Below are positions 7,962-17,948 of a stretch of DNA of 60,986 nt, in pieces. The notes under the pieces are model-generated. The model worked only from the letters and a program-made list of their open reading frames with translations. It did not search any database and was not told the DNA's origin. Position numbers and translations under genes: made by a program. Numbering within the stretch: the first letter of the stretch is position 1; each line of letters opens with the position of its first letter. Where the stretch lies: positions 1 through 60,986 of the forward strand of contig NZ_AAWS01000055.1 of the NCBI RefSeq assembly GCF_000169175.1. The letters run 5' to 3'. The stretch is from Microscilla marina ATCC 23134 (lineage in GTDB: Bacteria > Bacteroidota > Bacteroidia > Cytophagales > Microscillaceae).

Positions 7962-10217
7962 ATGAAAAAAACATACCTAGGTTATATTATACTATGGCTC
8001 TGCCTGCTCAGCGCCCCTTTGCTGGCACAAACCAACAAAAAACAAGTTACAGTAGACCGCTTATTTCTCACGTCCGACTTTCAGGTTGACTATTTCAGCC
8101 AACCCCGCTGGATAGAAGGTGGCAAAGCATATACGACGCTTGAGGCCTCAACAAAGCATAAAGGTGCCCGCGACATTGTTAAATACGATACCCGATCGGG
8201 TAAACGCAATGTACTAATTGATGCACAAAAACTGATTCCTTCCGGACAAAGTAAGCCTTTGTCTATTAGTAATTACCAATGGTCGGCAGACAAACAGCAA
8301 TTGTTGATATTTACCAATACTCGCCGCGTGTGGCGTTACCATACCAAGGGCGATTATTGGGTACTTTCGCTCAAATCGGGCAACTTGAACCAATTGGGCA
8401 AGGGTTTGCCTAAGTCATCGTTGATGTTTGCCAAGTTTTCGCCCAATAATCAACAAGTGGCTTATGTAAGCAAGCATAATGTATATGTAGAACAACTGAC
8501 TGACAATAAAATCAAGCAATTGACTTTTAATGGAACAGATAGACTGATCAATGGAACGTTTGATTGGGCTTATGAGGAGGAGTTTAATGCTAGAGATGGA
8601 TTTAGGTGGAGTCCTGACAGCAAACAAATTGCTTTTTGGCAGGTAGACGCTCGCAATATCCGCAACTTTTATATGATCAACAACACCGATTCGGTATACT
8701 CGCAACTCGTTCCTGTGCAATACCCCAAGGTGGGCGAAACTCCTTCGGCTTGCCGGGTGGGGGTGATTGACCTGAACGGAGGCAAAACCCGCTGGATGGC
8801 TATACCAGGAAATAACCAACAAAACTACTTGCCCCGTATGATGTGGGGCAAACAACCAGGTAAAGTTTATGTACAACAGGTAAACCGCAAACAAAACCAC
8901 CTCAAAGTATGGGCTTGTAATACTTATACAGGCAAGGCAAGCCAGATTTATACAGAAAAAGAAACTGCTTGGATTGATGTAGTTAGTCAAAGTGACTGGA
9001 AATGGCTCAAAAAAGGCAACGAATTTACCTGGACTACCGAAAAAGATGGCTGGCGACACTTATACAAAGTGGCTAAAGATGGTAGCAAACAACAATTGAT
9101 CACTCAGGGCAATTTTGATGTGGTCAATGTACTAGAGATTGACCCAAAAGGTGGCTACTGCTATTTTATTGCCTCGCCCGATAACCCTACTCAACGTTAT
9201 TTGTACCGTGCTTCGTTGTATAAAAAAGGCAAGGCTACCCGACTTACGCCCAGTAACCAACCAGGTACGCACAACTACAATGTGGCACCCGGAGGTAAAT
9301 ATGCCATTCACACTTACTCTACAGCCAACCAACCACCTGTAACGGAGCTAGTGACCCTGCCCAACCATAAGGTAATCAAGACTTTGATAAGCAACGACAA
9401 AATAAAGGCAACCCTTGCCAGTTTAAACATTCGCCCGATAGAGTTTTTTAGTGTAACCACCCAAGACAAGGTAACGATGGAGGGTATGATGATTAAGCCG
9501 CCCAACTTCAACCCTGCCAAAAAATATCCAGTATTGTTTTATGTATATGGCGAGCCTTGGGGACAAACTGCTCGCGACACTTGGTCGTGGCGTAACCTTT
9601 GGTTTCACTCGCTGGCACAAAAAGGATATATTGTGATGAGTATGGACAACCGGGGGACACCTTCGCCGAAAGGAAGAAAATGGCGCAAGAGCATTTACCG
9701 AAAAATCGGGGTGGTTAACTCGCGCGATCAGGCAATGGGTGCTAAAGAAATAATGAAATGGAAGTTTGTAGACGCCAATCGCATTGGCGTATGGGGCTGG
9801 AGCGGTGGAGGCTCTATGACGCTTAACCTGTTGTTTCGTTACCCAGAAATCTATAAAACGGGCATGTCGGTGGCTCCGGTAGCCAACCAACTTTATTACG
9901 ATAACATTTACCAGGAACGCTATATGGGCTTAATCACCGAAAATAAGGAAGATTTTATAGAAGGTTCGCCCATCACTTATGCCAAAAACCTACAAGGCAA
10001 CTTGCTGTTGGTACACGGTACTGGTGATGACAATGTACACTATCAAAACGCTGAGGCGCTCATCAATGAATTGATTCGCCATAATAAGGTTTTTCAGGTA
10101 ATGCCTTATCCCAACCGTTCGCACGGTATCTATGAGGGGCGCAACACGTCGCGTCACTTGTATACTACGCTTACTCAATATTTGTTGAAAAACCTGAAGC
10201 CGGGCTCAAAGCCTTAA
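7962..10217 (+). CDS. Dipeptidyl peptidase IV (S9B serine peptidase)
   Basis: From the ATG at 7962 the protein is 751 residues with a clear signal peptide (MKKTYLGYII to LLAQ); upstream in-frame starts at 7950 and 7920 give poorer N-termini. The N-terminal beta-propeller carries the double-glutamate motif WAYEEEFNARDGF that holds the free amino end of the substrate. The C-terminal alpha/beta hydrolase domain has the nucleophile serine in GWSGGG (about residue 614), Asp in GTGDDNVH and His in RSHGIYEG. It releases X-Pro dipeptides from peptide N-termini in the periplasm. It is single, with a terminator directly after. Confidence 0.93.
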   Translation: MKKTYLGYIILWLCLLSAPLLAQTNKKQVTVDRLFLTSDFQVDYFSQPRWIEGGKAYTTLEASTKHKGARDIVKYDTRSGKRNVLIDAQKLIPSGQSKPLSISNYQWSADKQQLLIFTNTRRVWRYHTKGDYWVLSLKSGNLNQLGKGLPKSSLMFAKFSPNNQQVAYVSKHNVYVEQLTDNKIKQLTFNGTDRLINGTFDWAYEEEFNARDGFRWSPDSKQIAFWQVDARNIRNFYMINNTDSVYSQLVPVQYPKVGETPSACRVGVIDLNGGKTRWMAIPGNNQQNYLPRMMWGKQPGKVYVQQVNRKQNHLKVWACNTYTGKASQIYTEKETAWIDVVSQSDWKWLKKGNEFTWTTEKDGWRHLYKVAKDGSKQQLITQGNFDVVNVLEIDPKGGYCYFIASPDNPTQRYLYRASLYKKGKATRLTPSNQPGTHNYNVAPGGKYAIHTYSTANQPPVTELVTLPNHKVIKTLISNDKIKATLASLNIRPIEFFSVTTQDKVTMEGMMIKPPNFNPAKKYPVLFYVYGEPWGQTARDTWSWRNLWFHSLAQKGYIVMSMDNRGTPSPKGRKWRKSIYRKIGVVNSRDQAMGAKEIMKWKFVDANRIGVWGWSGGGSMTLNLLFRYPEIYKTGMSVAPVANQLYYDNIYQERYMGLITENKEDFIEGSPITYAKNLQGNLLLVHGTGDDNVHYQNAEALINELIRHNKVFQVMPYPNRSHGIYEGRNTSRHLYTTLTQYLLKNLKPGSKP

Positions 10218-10238
10218 ATTGCATATACCATAAACACG

Positions 10239-10273
10239 AAGCCCCGTAAAATGATTGTTTTGCGGGGCTTTTT
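10239..10273 (+). terminator. Rho-independent terminator of the DPP IV gene
   Basis: GCCCCGTAAAA and TTTTGCGGGGC form a long stem with a short loop, followed by five T. It is 20 bases past the stop codon. Confidence 0.85.
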
Positions 10274-10373
10274 GGTTGGAGGCAAAAACGGGAAGGTAAA
10301 AGCTAACCGAAAACATAACTTTAGCAGATACCTGAGTTGAATAGGTGGGTTACTTGCAGGAACATTGTTCAGG

Positions 10374-11114
10374 TTAGCCTTTAGTAAGGTTGTTGGGTGC
10401 TTTCACCTTGGGCAAACCAATCCACTCGTGGTCAATATCGTGCATCAGCAGCGCATTGTCAAATACTACTGACCCTTGCGGGAAAACTGCTTCATTCTCA
10501 AAAAAACTTGAATGCACTTCTGCTACTTCCAGCAGCGATACCTTCCAGTTATACGCTTTAAGCTCCAGCCCATCATAACTTCCTGCTTTGTGTTCAGGTG
10601 AATAACCTACTGAGCCTTGCTCAAAAAAATCGGACACACAACTCAAATCATCGAATACACTTTGGGTATTCCACTGCTCCGTTTTTTTTGCTTTAATCGA
10701 TAGCGAAGTATCATCGTCGCTCACAAAAGCTACTTCATAATTGCCGTTACCCTCATTCACCGTAAAATTGGCCAAATGATGTACTCCTGGAAACACCCTG
10801 CCACCCGCCAAAGAGTTAAGCCGCGATGAAGTGTCACGCCTTGGTATATAAACCCCTTCCTTGCGTTTTCCGTTTTCTGTCCATTCTACAGCAATGCGGT
10901 GTGCACCATTTTCTGACCCAATGCCTATAGCTTTGGGCAATCCTTTGGGGCGAATCTCTTTGAGTCTGATCAGGCATATACCAGCAATGCCTTTGCCTTT
11001 GACTAGTTTGGGAGTAAAAGGAGGGGGTAAATAACGACGCAGTACCTCAGGCGCTATTTGGTAATTAATAAGTATACGGCGGTCTATCAAACCTTTTATT
11101 CGAGGGATTTTCAT
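10374..11114 (-). CDS. DUF2071 / YqjF-like protein
   Basis: A 246-residue cytoplasmic protein without signal or membrane segments. Features of the DUF2071 (YqjF) family, related to the acetoacetate decarboxylase fold, are visible: an early YQIAPEVLRRYLPPPF segment, GICLIRLKEIRP, the HRIAVEW strand and GVYIPRRDTSS, then VHHLANFTV. Members are mostly uncharacterised, and I cannot say whether the active-site lysine of true acetoacetate decarboxylases is present. It is convergent with the DPP IV gene and divergent from an LRR lipoprotein gene. Confidence 0.75.
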   Translation of the reverse strand: MKIPRIKGLIDRRILINYQIAPEVLRRYLPPPFTPKLVKGKGIAGICLIRLKEIRPKGLPKAIGIGSENGAHRIAVEWTENGKRKEGVYIPRRDTSSRLNSLAGGRVFPGVHHLANFTVNEGNGNYEVAFVSDDDTSLSIKAKKTEQWNTQSVFDDLSCVSDFFEQGSVGYSPEHKAGSYDGLELKAYNWKVSLLEVAEVHSSFFENEAVFPQGSVVFDNALLMHDIDHEWIGLPKVKAPNNLTKG

Positions 11115-11380
11115 AATCTTTGTTGTTCGTTTGTTGGTATAACGCCTTGGGTCAGGAGATGGTTAACAATGAGTGAGTGTTAGTGTTACTTAAGACACTT
11201 TTTTTATAAAAAAACTCCACTAATGTGGGCTTGTATGGTAAAGTAAAACACTGTCCTGCGAATTTGGGTAATGCATAAATATTTTTATAATTTTAACTGC
11301 ACAAATTTATTGTTAAGTGTACAAAGGTTAACTTCTTCGTAAAGAATTACTTATAATTATTTAAAAGACATTCTATTTCT

Positions 11381-12367
11381 ATGAAACTTAAAAAAACTTT
11401 TACTTCATTTTTGAAAAAAATACCCTTAACTGCTCACCTGTTGCTGCTTGCTTTGATGCTGTTTTTGATGACCAGTTGTGGAGGCAAAAAGAACAACCAA
11501 AGTGAGACCAAAGATTCTACTGCCCAAAGCACCCCACCACCTGTTGCCAAACTCATGACTAACCAGGAGTTGTATAAGACTGAAGAGGTAGAGGGCTTGG
11601 AGGCTGCATTAAAAAAACCTGCCCATGTATACCGATTGTCTTTACAGCAATCAGGGTTAAAAACCCTCTCCGATGACATACAAAAACTGAAAAATCTGCA
11701 AAGTCTTGCCGTTGGCATGAATCCAGGACTAAATCTGGGGCAGGTAATAGGGCAACTGGAAAGCTTACCTTTGCTGCAAGAGCTCAATACAAGCGATAAC
11801 GAACTTAAGCGCATTCCTGCGAATATAAAAAACTTACAGCAGGTACATTCTATTTGGTTAGACAACAACCCCACCCTTGACCTCAAGCAAGCCTTTACAG
11901 CGATGAGCGCCATGCCCAAGCTGGAAGAAGTATCTTTAGTAGACAGCAAAGTGATGGAATTGCCTGCTGACATAAGCAAAATGAAGGGGCTTAAAAGATT
12001 GGTAGTAAGCCACAATAAGTTACAGACTTTGCCTAATAGTTTTGATCAATTACAAAAATTAGAGTTTGTAGACTTATCGAGTAATAAAAAGCTTAATATA
12101 TCTCAGGTATTGAACGAATTGGTAAAAATAAAAAGCCTGAAAAGGTTGTTTTTGAGCAAATGTGAGCTAAAAAAAATACCGGATACTATAGGTAAGCTCG
12201 AAAACTTAGAAGTATTGATACTGAACTCGAACCAAATAGAAACCCTGCCCGCTTCAATGAAAAATCTTACAAAACTGAAGGAATTGTATATCGCAGGCAA
12301 TCCACTGGTACCCCAGGCAGTAGAGGGGCTCAAGACCTTGTTTCCTAAGGTAAGAATCACCAAATAA
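11381..12367 (+). CDS. Leucine-rich-repeat lipoprotein
   Basis: This 328-residue protein has a lipoprotein signal ending in the lipobox LMTSC (Cys about residue 33), followed by a polar linker rich in Ser, Thr and Pro. Residues 75-320 contain about ten LRR units of the short type, with pattern L-x-x-L-x-V/L-x-x-N/S-x-L-x-x-L-P. It should be anchored in a membrane, probably the outer one, as a protein-binding platform. The repeats are less regular than those of the LRR proteins at 16749 and 17949, and no enzymatic domain is present. A strong terminator follows at 12406-12455. Its binding partner is unknown. Confidence 0.85.
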   Translation: MKLKKTFTSFLKKIPLTAHLLLLALMLFLMTSCGGKKNNQSETKDSTAQSTPPPVAKLMTNQELYKTEEVEGLEAALKKPAHVYRLSLQQSGLKTLSDDIQKLKNLQSLAVGMNPGLNLGQVIGQLESLPLLQELNTSDNELKRIPANIKNLQQVHSIWLDNNPTLDLKQAFTAMSAMPKLEEVSLVDSKVMELPADISKMKGLKRLVVSHNKLQTLPNSFDQLQKLEFVDLSSNKKLNISQVLNELVKIKSLKRLFLSKCELKKIPDTIGKLENLEVLILNSNQIETLPASMKNLTKLKELYIAGNPLVPQAVEGLKTLFPKVRITK

Positions 12368-12405
12368 TGGAATTGTCATAAAGATGTTTAAATTTGGACT
12401 CAAAC

Positions 12406-12455
12406 GGCAAAGCCTTTTTAAAGTCAAATATGGGCTTTGCCATTGATCTTTTTTT
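12406..12455 (+). terminator. Terminator of the LRR lipoprotein gene
   Basis: GGCAAAGCC (12406-12414) pairs with GGCTTTGCC (12433-12441), and the arm is followed within a few bases by seven T. Confidence 0.65.
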
Positions 12456-12508
12456 GAGTTCAAAACGTGAGTTATGCCTTGTAGCCCACATAAATTTAGA
12501 CAACAAAC

Positions 12509-13396
12509 ATGACAACATTTAAGACAGTAAACCCCAAAGAAGTATCCACGGGAGCATTTCACGGTTTTATGTTAGGTGCAGTAGCACCCCGTCCCATCGC
12601 CTTTGCCAGCACCATCGATAACGAAGGAAATGTTAACTTAAGCCCATTTAGTTTTTTCAATGCTTTTGGTGCCAACCCTCCTACGTTGATTTTTTCTCCA
12701 GCACGCCGTGTGCGTGACAACACTACCAAACACACCCTCGAAAATGCCCAGGCTACCAAAGAGGTCGTGATCAATATTGTAAACTACCCTATAGTAGAGC
12801 AAATGTCGCTGGCAAGCACCGAATACGACCAAGGTGTGAATGAGTTCAACAAATCAGGCCTGACCGAAGAGCCCTCTTTATTGGTCAAACCTCCCAGGGT
12901 AAAAGAAGCCCCTGCTGCATTTGAGTGCATAGTAAAAGATATTATCGAAACAGGAACAGAAGGTGGGGCAGGTAATCTCATCGTTTGTGAGGTTGTAATG
13001 GCGCATTTTAATGAAGCCATTCTGGATGAAGATGGTAAAGTAGACCCTTTTAAAGCTGATTTGGTAGCGCGTATGGGGGGCAATTGGTACTGTCGTGCCA
13101 ACGGTGATGCTTTGTTTGAAATAGAAAAACCTATTCGTAATAAAGGTATCGGAGTAGACCAGTTGCCCGAAGCTGTGCGCAACAGCCATGTATTGACCGG
13201 GAATAACCTGGGTAAATTGGGCAATGTAGAAAAACTGCCTGAATCTGCTGAAGTAAGCAAGTTTAGCGAAAGCGATGCCATACAAGCTGTGCGCAAAGAA
13301 ACGGGTGATCTACAGGAAAACCTACATCGCCTGGCGCAAAAATACCTGGCCAACAATGAGGTAACTCAAGCCTGGTTGACACTGTTGCAAAAGTAA
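12509..13396 (+). CDS. Flavin reductase-like FMN-binding protein
   Basis: A 295-residue cytoplasmic protein whose first 185 residues fit the flavin reductase-like split-barrel. It shows GAVAPRPIAFAST, the NLSPFSFFNAFGANPPTL FMN-phosphate loop and later FECIVKDIIETG. Proteins of this long type (about 300 residues, with an extra C-terminal helical part) bind FMN and may reduce flavin with NAD(P)H or serve as a flavin-dependent oxidoreductase. The extra C-terminal 100 residues are helical and end ANNEVTQAWLTLLQK. It lies alone between the LRR lipoprotein and the HAMP-GAF gene. Exact substrate unknown. Confidence 0.85.
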   Translation: MTTFKTVNPKEVSTGAFHGFMLGAVAPRPIAFASTIDNEGNVNLSPFSFFNAFGANPPTLIFSPARRVRDNTTKHTLENAQATKEVVINIVNYPIVEQMSLASTEYDQGVNEFNKSGLTEEPSLLVKPPRVKEAPAAFECIVKDIIETGTEGGAGNLIVCEVVMAHFNEAILDEDGKVDPFKADLVARMGGNWYCRANGDALFEIEKPIRNKGIGVDQLPEAVRNSHVLTGNNLGKLGNVEKLPESAEVSKFSESDAIQAVRKETGDLQENLHRLAQKYLANNEVTQAWLTLLQK

Positions 13397-13776
13397 GGAT
13401 ACATTTAAAATAGCGGTTGGCTGTGAACCGCTGGTTGTAGGGTGAGCGCTATGGCTAAATATTACTTGCCAATTTGCAAATATGATAATAAACATACCAC
13501 AAGATTTTAATAACAAGTAAAAAATCTGCGTTAAATAAAAAATCTGCATATTGTTTGAGTAGATAGTTTAAATCATACTATCTACTCATTTTTTTTTGTA
13601 TCCTAAATTTAATATCATTGTTAAAAAGTGATTTATTGAATCAAATCAATTATTTTGCTGATTGACACAACAAGTGGAGTATTAAAAACCGAGTAAAGGC
13701 TATTTATTAAAATACAAGCGTTTGGCAGTCCCTCAGGATCGTTTATCAGTTTGTAGTTTGTAATTACTTATCATTT
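13397..13776. other. Intergenic region without recognisable gene
   Basis: 380 AT-rich bases with no open frame of recognisable type. The right end presumably carries the promoter for the HAMP-GAF gene. I see no repeat or convincing hairpin. Confidence 0.5.
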
Positions 13777-15369
13777 ATGAGTGTGAAAAAAAGAAATCGT
13801 TTATCTTACTTTATTCGTCTGGACTTTAGCAGCATACAAGGACGCATTACATTTGTGTTTGTCCTGCTTGCTTTGCTAATGTTTAGTGTGATTCTCTTGA
13901 TTAACTACACCTGGCTGAGTAATAACCGACAGTATAAAAAAATCATAGACACCACCCAACCCATTCAGCGTCATAGCATTAGCCTGCTCAATACTGCCAA
14001 GCAAACCCAGGTAAACCTACATAAATACCTGATATTAAAAGATACCACTTACAAAACCAAAAACCGTAAAATCTGGTTACTCACCATTCCTGCACAAAAA
14101 GACTCCTTGTTGTTTAATTTGGCTCAAAACTCAGACAACACCCGCCTGGCGTATGTTAACATTACCCAACGCCTTGAAGAACTCAGACAACTACAAAAAC
14201 AAGCCGAAATAGTATACCAACGAAAAGATGTAGTGCTTGCCATCCGTCAGTTTTTAGTGTCAGACCTTCCGTTGGCATTGAGCGAGCTGGAGAAAGCCGT
14301 AAATAGAATGACAGGTATTCAAAAAGACAGAGAGATAGAGTTGCTGGAAGAATATGCCAACAGCAACCGCAAACGTTATGTCATATTTGTAGTGTCATTG
14401 GTGGCGATCATCTTATTCCATTACTTTTTGGGAGCATTTATTATGACAGCCCTCATGAGCAAAATTATGCCAATAAAAACACAGATTGCTAATTTGAGCA
14501 AAGGTGATTTGCCCGACCCTTTGCCCAAAAAATCAGATGAGTTTGGCTCTACTGTGCGTTACATCAATGAGTTGTCTCACAACCTCAAACTGGTGAAAAA
14601 CTACGCCAATCAGGTGGGAGAGGGGCGTTTTGACTCTAACCTTACCATATTTAACGAAGGAAGTGAGCTAGGAGTAGCCCTAAGTGAAATGGGAAGAAGC
14701 CTGCAGAAGGTATACGATGAAGAGCAGTTGAGAATATGGATTACAGATGGTTTGGCTAAGTTTGCCGAAATATTGAGGCAAAGCAGCGATGATTTAGACC
14801 ACCTGTGCTATGAGGTAATCTCACAGTTGGTAAAATATATAGACATTGTGCAAGGTGGCATATTTATTCTCAATAATCATGAAGCTGCTCCTTTCTTTGA
14901 ACTTCGGGCGTCGTATGCTTATGATAGAATGAAGTTTGTCGAACGAAAGGTTTCGGTAGACGAAGGCTTGATTGGTAGGGTATACAACGAAAAAGAAATG
15001 GTATATGTAGAAACCATTCCCGAAAACTACCTCTATGTAGAGTCAGGATTGGGCGAAACTCCACCCAAAACCTTGGTTTTGCTGCCCCTCAAAAACGACA
15101 AAGAAATAGAAGGAGTAGTAGAGTTGGCTTCATTCCGCAAGTTTGAGCCACACGAACTGGAGTTTTTGCAACGCCTCAGCGAAAGCATTGCTGCTACTAT
15201 TACTGTAGTAATTACCCATCAAAAAAACGAACGAATGCTTGCAGAGTATCAAGAAATGACCTCTACCCTGAAAGAGCAACAAATAGAGCTGCAGCAAAAC
15301 TCTGAAGAACTGCACATAGCCAAACAAGAAATTGAAAAAAAATTAAAAGATAGCCAAGCAAAGCAGTAA
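13777..15369 (+). CDS. Membrane HAMP-GAF sensor protein without output domain
   Basis: The 530-residue protein has two membrane helices (about residues 24-46 and 200-224) flanking a helical periplasmic sensor region. A HAMP linker (about 225-275) and a second HAMP-like stretch follow, then a GAF domain (about 330-480) with the ending LKNDKEIEGVVELAS typical of that fold. A long C-terminal coiled coil (about 480-530) is rich in Glu, Gln and Lys. No histidine kinase, cyclase or methyl-accepting domain is present, so the signal must leave through the coiled coil to another protein. Such proteins are common in Cytophagales as truncated relatives of hybrid kinases. It is followed by an unknown membrane protein after 87 bases, which may be co-transcribed. 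Confidence 0.8.
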   Translation: MSVKKRNRLSYFIRLDFSSIQGRITFVFVLLALLMFSVILLINYTWLSNNRQYKKIIDTTQPIQRHSISLLNTAKQTQVNLHKYLILKDTTYKTKNRKIWLLTIPAQKDSLLFNLAQNSDNTRLAYVNITQRLEELRQLQKQAEIVYQRKDVVLAIRQFLVSDLPLALSELEKAVNRMTGIQKDREIELLEEYANSNRKRYVIFVVSLVAIILFHYFLGAFIMTALMSKIMPIKTQIANLSKGDLPDPLPKKSDEFGSTVRYINELSHNLKLVKNYANQVGEGRFDSNLTIFNEGSELGVALSEMGRSLQKVYDEEQLRIWITDGLAKFAEILRQSSDDLDHLCYEVISQLVKYIDIVQGGIFILNNHEAAPFFELRASYAYDRMKFVERKVSVDEGLIGRVYNEKEMVYVETIPENYLYVESGLGETPPKTLVLLPLKNDKEIEGVVELASFRKFEPHELEFLQRLSESIAATITVVITHQKNERMLAEYQEMTSTLKEQQIELQQNSEELHIAKQEIEKKLKDSQAKQ

Positions 15370-15456
15370 TAAAAACAATGCTTTGACCAAGTGGTTAAAC
15401 AGAAGTTGTGAAGAAAAGCTTATTGAAAACAAACCCAATACATATACACTGATGAT

Positions 15457-16701
15457 ATGGTTTTTTTATTACGAGATTATGCCCGTACAATTTATTTTAC
15501 AATCATAACTATAGGCGCATGTATTTTAATTACATTGCCTGTTCAAGCCCAGTTATTGCCTGCCCGAGAAGAAGAAGCAAAATATGATGAAGGCAAACTG
15601 GAGATCATTTGCCAGTCCATTAAGTTTTATTTGAGTGCCAACGCCAGAGAAAATGCCAGCAATGCTATAGGTTGTAGTTCACTGGAAGCTATAGAACAAA
15701 CCATTCCGGAAGATTACAGGGCAACCAATCGTTTTTTTAACCTTTTTAAAAAGAAACGGTATCGTAGCTATGGCCGTGGTAAGTTGGATAGAAGACTTGA
15801 AAAACTAATCAAAGACATTAATACTGAACTACAAAAAACTCGTCAGGACACTGCCTGGACTAATAAGTTGGCGAAACTTATTGAACGCTTGATAAAAGTG
15901 AAAGACCTGGTAGTACAAGGCAAAAGTGTAAATAGCATTAACGAAACAAGTGATACCAGCCAGCAGGCAAATGTGCCAACAAGCACCACGCAACAAAAAC
16001 CAAAAGAAAAGACACCAAAACAAACAGATGATAGCCCAATGAGTATTTTTTTATCTATAGTATCTTTACTTGCCGTAATTGCCCTGGGGGTGATGGCTTA
16101 TAGGTTTTTTCAGAAACTGAACGAGATACAAGAACAAATTGCCGATTTGGATGAGGCTTTTAAGGAAAAATACAGTCGCCTCGACAACCGAATAGATACG
16201 ATGACACCAGTAAGGGATTTTCGGTCTGTTTTTCCGCAAATACAGCAGTTAAACGACGATATTCATGCATTGGGACAAGAGATACAGTTGCTAAGAACCC
16301 GAAATCAGTTTAAAATTTCGCCCGAAGAACTATACGCCAAGCGAACCGAACACCTCGAAACCCATAGTTACAGCCCTGAAATAAGAATTTATTATGCAAA
16401 ATTTCATCCTGAGCAAAACGGTTTTATGCATCAGGAGTTTCATACCGAACCCAGCAAAGAATACATTTATAAAATAGAAATAAGTACCCAAAACCCGTTA
16501 GAAGCTTATTATCAAGTAGTAAGCCGCAATGAATACCACCACTTGGCGCTCAACTATGAGGGGTCTATGCTGGCACCTGTTGCCGAATACCTCAACCGTC
16601 CTGTCAATGCTTATCGCATCATTACCAAAAAACCGGGCAAACTCAAGAGAGAAGAAAATACCTGGGTGATTACCGACAAAGCCCAATTAGCGTTTGAATA
16701 A
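15457..16701 (+). CDS. Membrane protein of unknown function with coiled coil, 414 aa
   Basis: I do not recognise the family. The N-terminus has a signal-like hydrophobic stretch (about residues 10-30, ending VQAQ). A helical, Lys/Arg-rich segment and a Gln/Lys/Pro/Thr-rich linker come next, then a membrane helix near 195-213. A coiled coil with the pattern LNEIQEQIADLDEAF and a soluble C-terminal domain of about 140 residues with alternating strands follow, ending LAFE. The topology suggests a periplasmic N-terminal half and a cytoplasmic C-terminal half. It follows the HAMP-GAF gene after 87 bases in the same direction, so a shared signalling role is possible but unproven. Confidence 0.65.
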   Translation: MVFLLRDYARTIYFTIITIGACILITLPVQAQLLPAREEEAKYDEGKLEIICQSIKFYLSANARENASNAIGCSSLEAIEQTIPEDYRATNRFFNLFKKKRYRSYGRGKLDRRLEKLIKDINTELQKTRQDTAWTNKLAKLIERLIKVKDLVVQGKSVNSINETSDTSQQANVPTSTTQQKPKEKTPKQTDDSPMSIFLSIVSLLAVIALGVMAYRFFQKLNEIQEQIADLDEAFKEKYSRLDNRIDTMTPVRDFRSVFPQIQQLNDDIHALGQEIQLLRTRNQFKISPEELYAKRTEHLETHSYSPEIRIYYAKFHPEQNGFMHQEFHTEPSKEYIYKIEISTQNPLEAYYQVVSRNEYHHLALNYEGSMLAPVAEYLNRPVNAYRIITKKPGKLKREENTWVITDKAQLAFE

Positions 16702-16706
16702 ACATT

Positions 16707-16745
16707 AAAGCAAGGTTTGATGGCTAATTTATCAAGCCTTGCTTT
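16707..16745. terminator. Bidirectional terminator between convergent genes
   Basis: AAAGCAAGG-TTTGAT and ATCAAG-CCTTGCTTT form a long imperfect stem around GGCTAATTT. It lies exactly between the 3' ends of the 414-residue protein gene and the LRR gene on the other strand. Confidence 0.75.
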
Positions 16746-16748
16746 ACA

Positions 16749-17669
16749 TTAAAAATAAATAGTACAATTAGGCAACCATTCCTTGATTTGTGCCTGTCCT
16801 CTGCTACGCGGCACCCGCAATGCTGCTACTGGGTTGTTGCATATATACAATTTTTGCAAACTTTGCAATTGTCTGATTTCTTCGGGCAAAGAGGAAATTC
16901 TGTTGTCGGCAATCCCCAATACCCACAAACCTTGTAACTCTCCTATTTGTGGAGGCAAAGTAGTAAGTCGATTACTGCTCAAGTGCAACTCCCTTAAATT
17001 TTGCAGTTGACCTATAGTAGCTGGCAGGCTGGTGAGTTTATTCTGACGTAAATCAAGCACTTGTAAGTTTGTCAAGTTTCCTATAGCTTCAGGCAAAACA
17101 CTCAACTCATTTTTATGAATATCAAGCTCTTGCAAGTGATGCAGTTGCCCTATACTTTCGGGCAGAGCTTTAAGTTTGTTTTCGTTGAGCCATAAGGTAG
17201 TCAAACTAGCCAATTGTCCAATTTCATAAGGCAAAGCCTGTAGTCCATTTTTATACAAATCAAGCTTATGCAGACTGTGTAATGCACCAATAGACGCAGG
17301 GAGGTGTGCTATTTGATTGTCATACAGATCAAGTATTTGCAAAGCCTTCAATTGCATGATCTCTTTAGGCAAAGTAGTAAGCTTGTTTTGTCGCAATTCA
17401 AGCGTTTGCAGATTTCGTAACAAGCCAATTTCGGTGGGGAGTTGGGTTAACTTATGATTGTTTAAACAAAGGGTGGCTTGGTTGAGGTAAGCAAGGTGAG
17501 CCGCTTCTATTTTTTGTAGTTGCTTGTCAAAAATACTTTGGTATAACCTTAGGTAGCTTGTCAGGTATACTTCCAGCTCGGGAGCATTGCGTGTCATTTC
17601 TAAAGCACGGTTTACCTCGGTGGGGTTAGGCGAGTGCAAAAAATCAAAAAAAATTGCTTGATTGCTCAT
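16749..17669 (-). CDS. Cytoplasmic leucine-rich-repeat protein
   Basis: A 306-residue protein with no signal peptide. Residues 1-65 are a helical cap. About nine very regular 23-residue LRR units then run to residue 290, each like L-P-x-x-I-G-x-L-x-x-L-x-x-L-x-L-x-x-N-x-L-x-x. The short C-terminal tail contains EWLPNCTIYF. The ending WLP(D/N)C is shared with the LRR protein at 17949-19469, so the two LRR arrays have a common origin. LRRs of this plant/ROCO-like type serve as protein-binding solenoids. No kinase, GTPase or TIR domain is attached. Function unknown. Confidence 0.85.
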   Translation of the reverse strand: MSNQAIFFDFLHSPNPTEVNRALEMTRNAPELEVYLTSYLRLYQSIFDKQLQKIEAAHLAYLNQATLCLNNHKLTQLPTEIGLLRNLQTLELRQNKLTTLPKEIMQLKALQILDLYDNQIAHLPASIGALHSLHKLDLYKNGLQALPYEIGQLASLTTLWLNENKLKALPESIGQLHHLQELDIHKNELSVLPEAIGNLTNLQVLDLRQNKLTSLPATIGQLQNLRELHLSSNRLTTLPPQIGELQGLWVLGIADNRISSLPEEIRQLQSLQKLYICNNPVAALRVPRSRGQAQIKEWLPNCTIYF

Positions 17670-17948
17670 AGGTTGTAGAAACTTGACTCAGGGAATAATC
17701 ATTGTTGGTAATCAAGTATTTAGAAATTAAAACAGGCATTTAAAGCTAAGAATTTTTTTTCTGATTTTAAAACATACCTATCAGTTAGTATCAATAGCGA
17801 GTTTCTACATCGTCGTGAGGCTAAATTAACTTCGCCAAGCTCAACACAACTGCTTCAATCATAGATTCAGTTTAAAAATATGGGTAGTGAAAGCCGCATA
17901 AAGCGCGCAAGGGATGAATTTTAAAAAGCCCTCAGCGCAAAACAGCCA

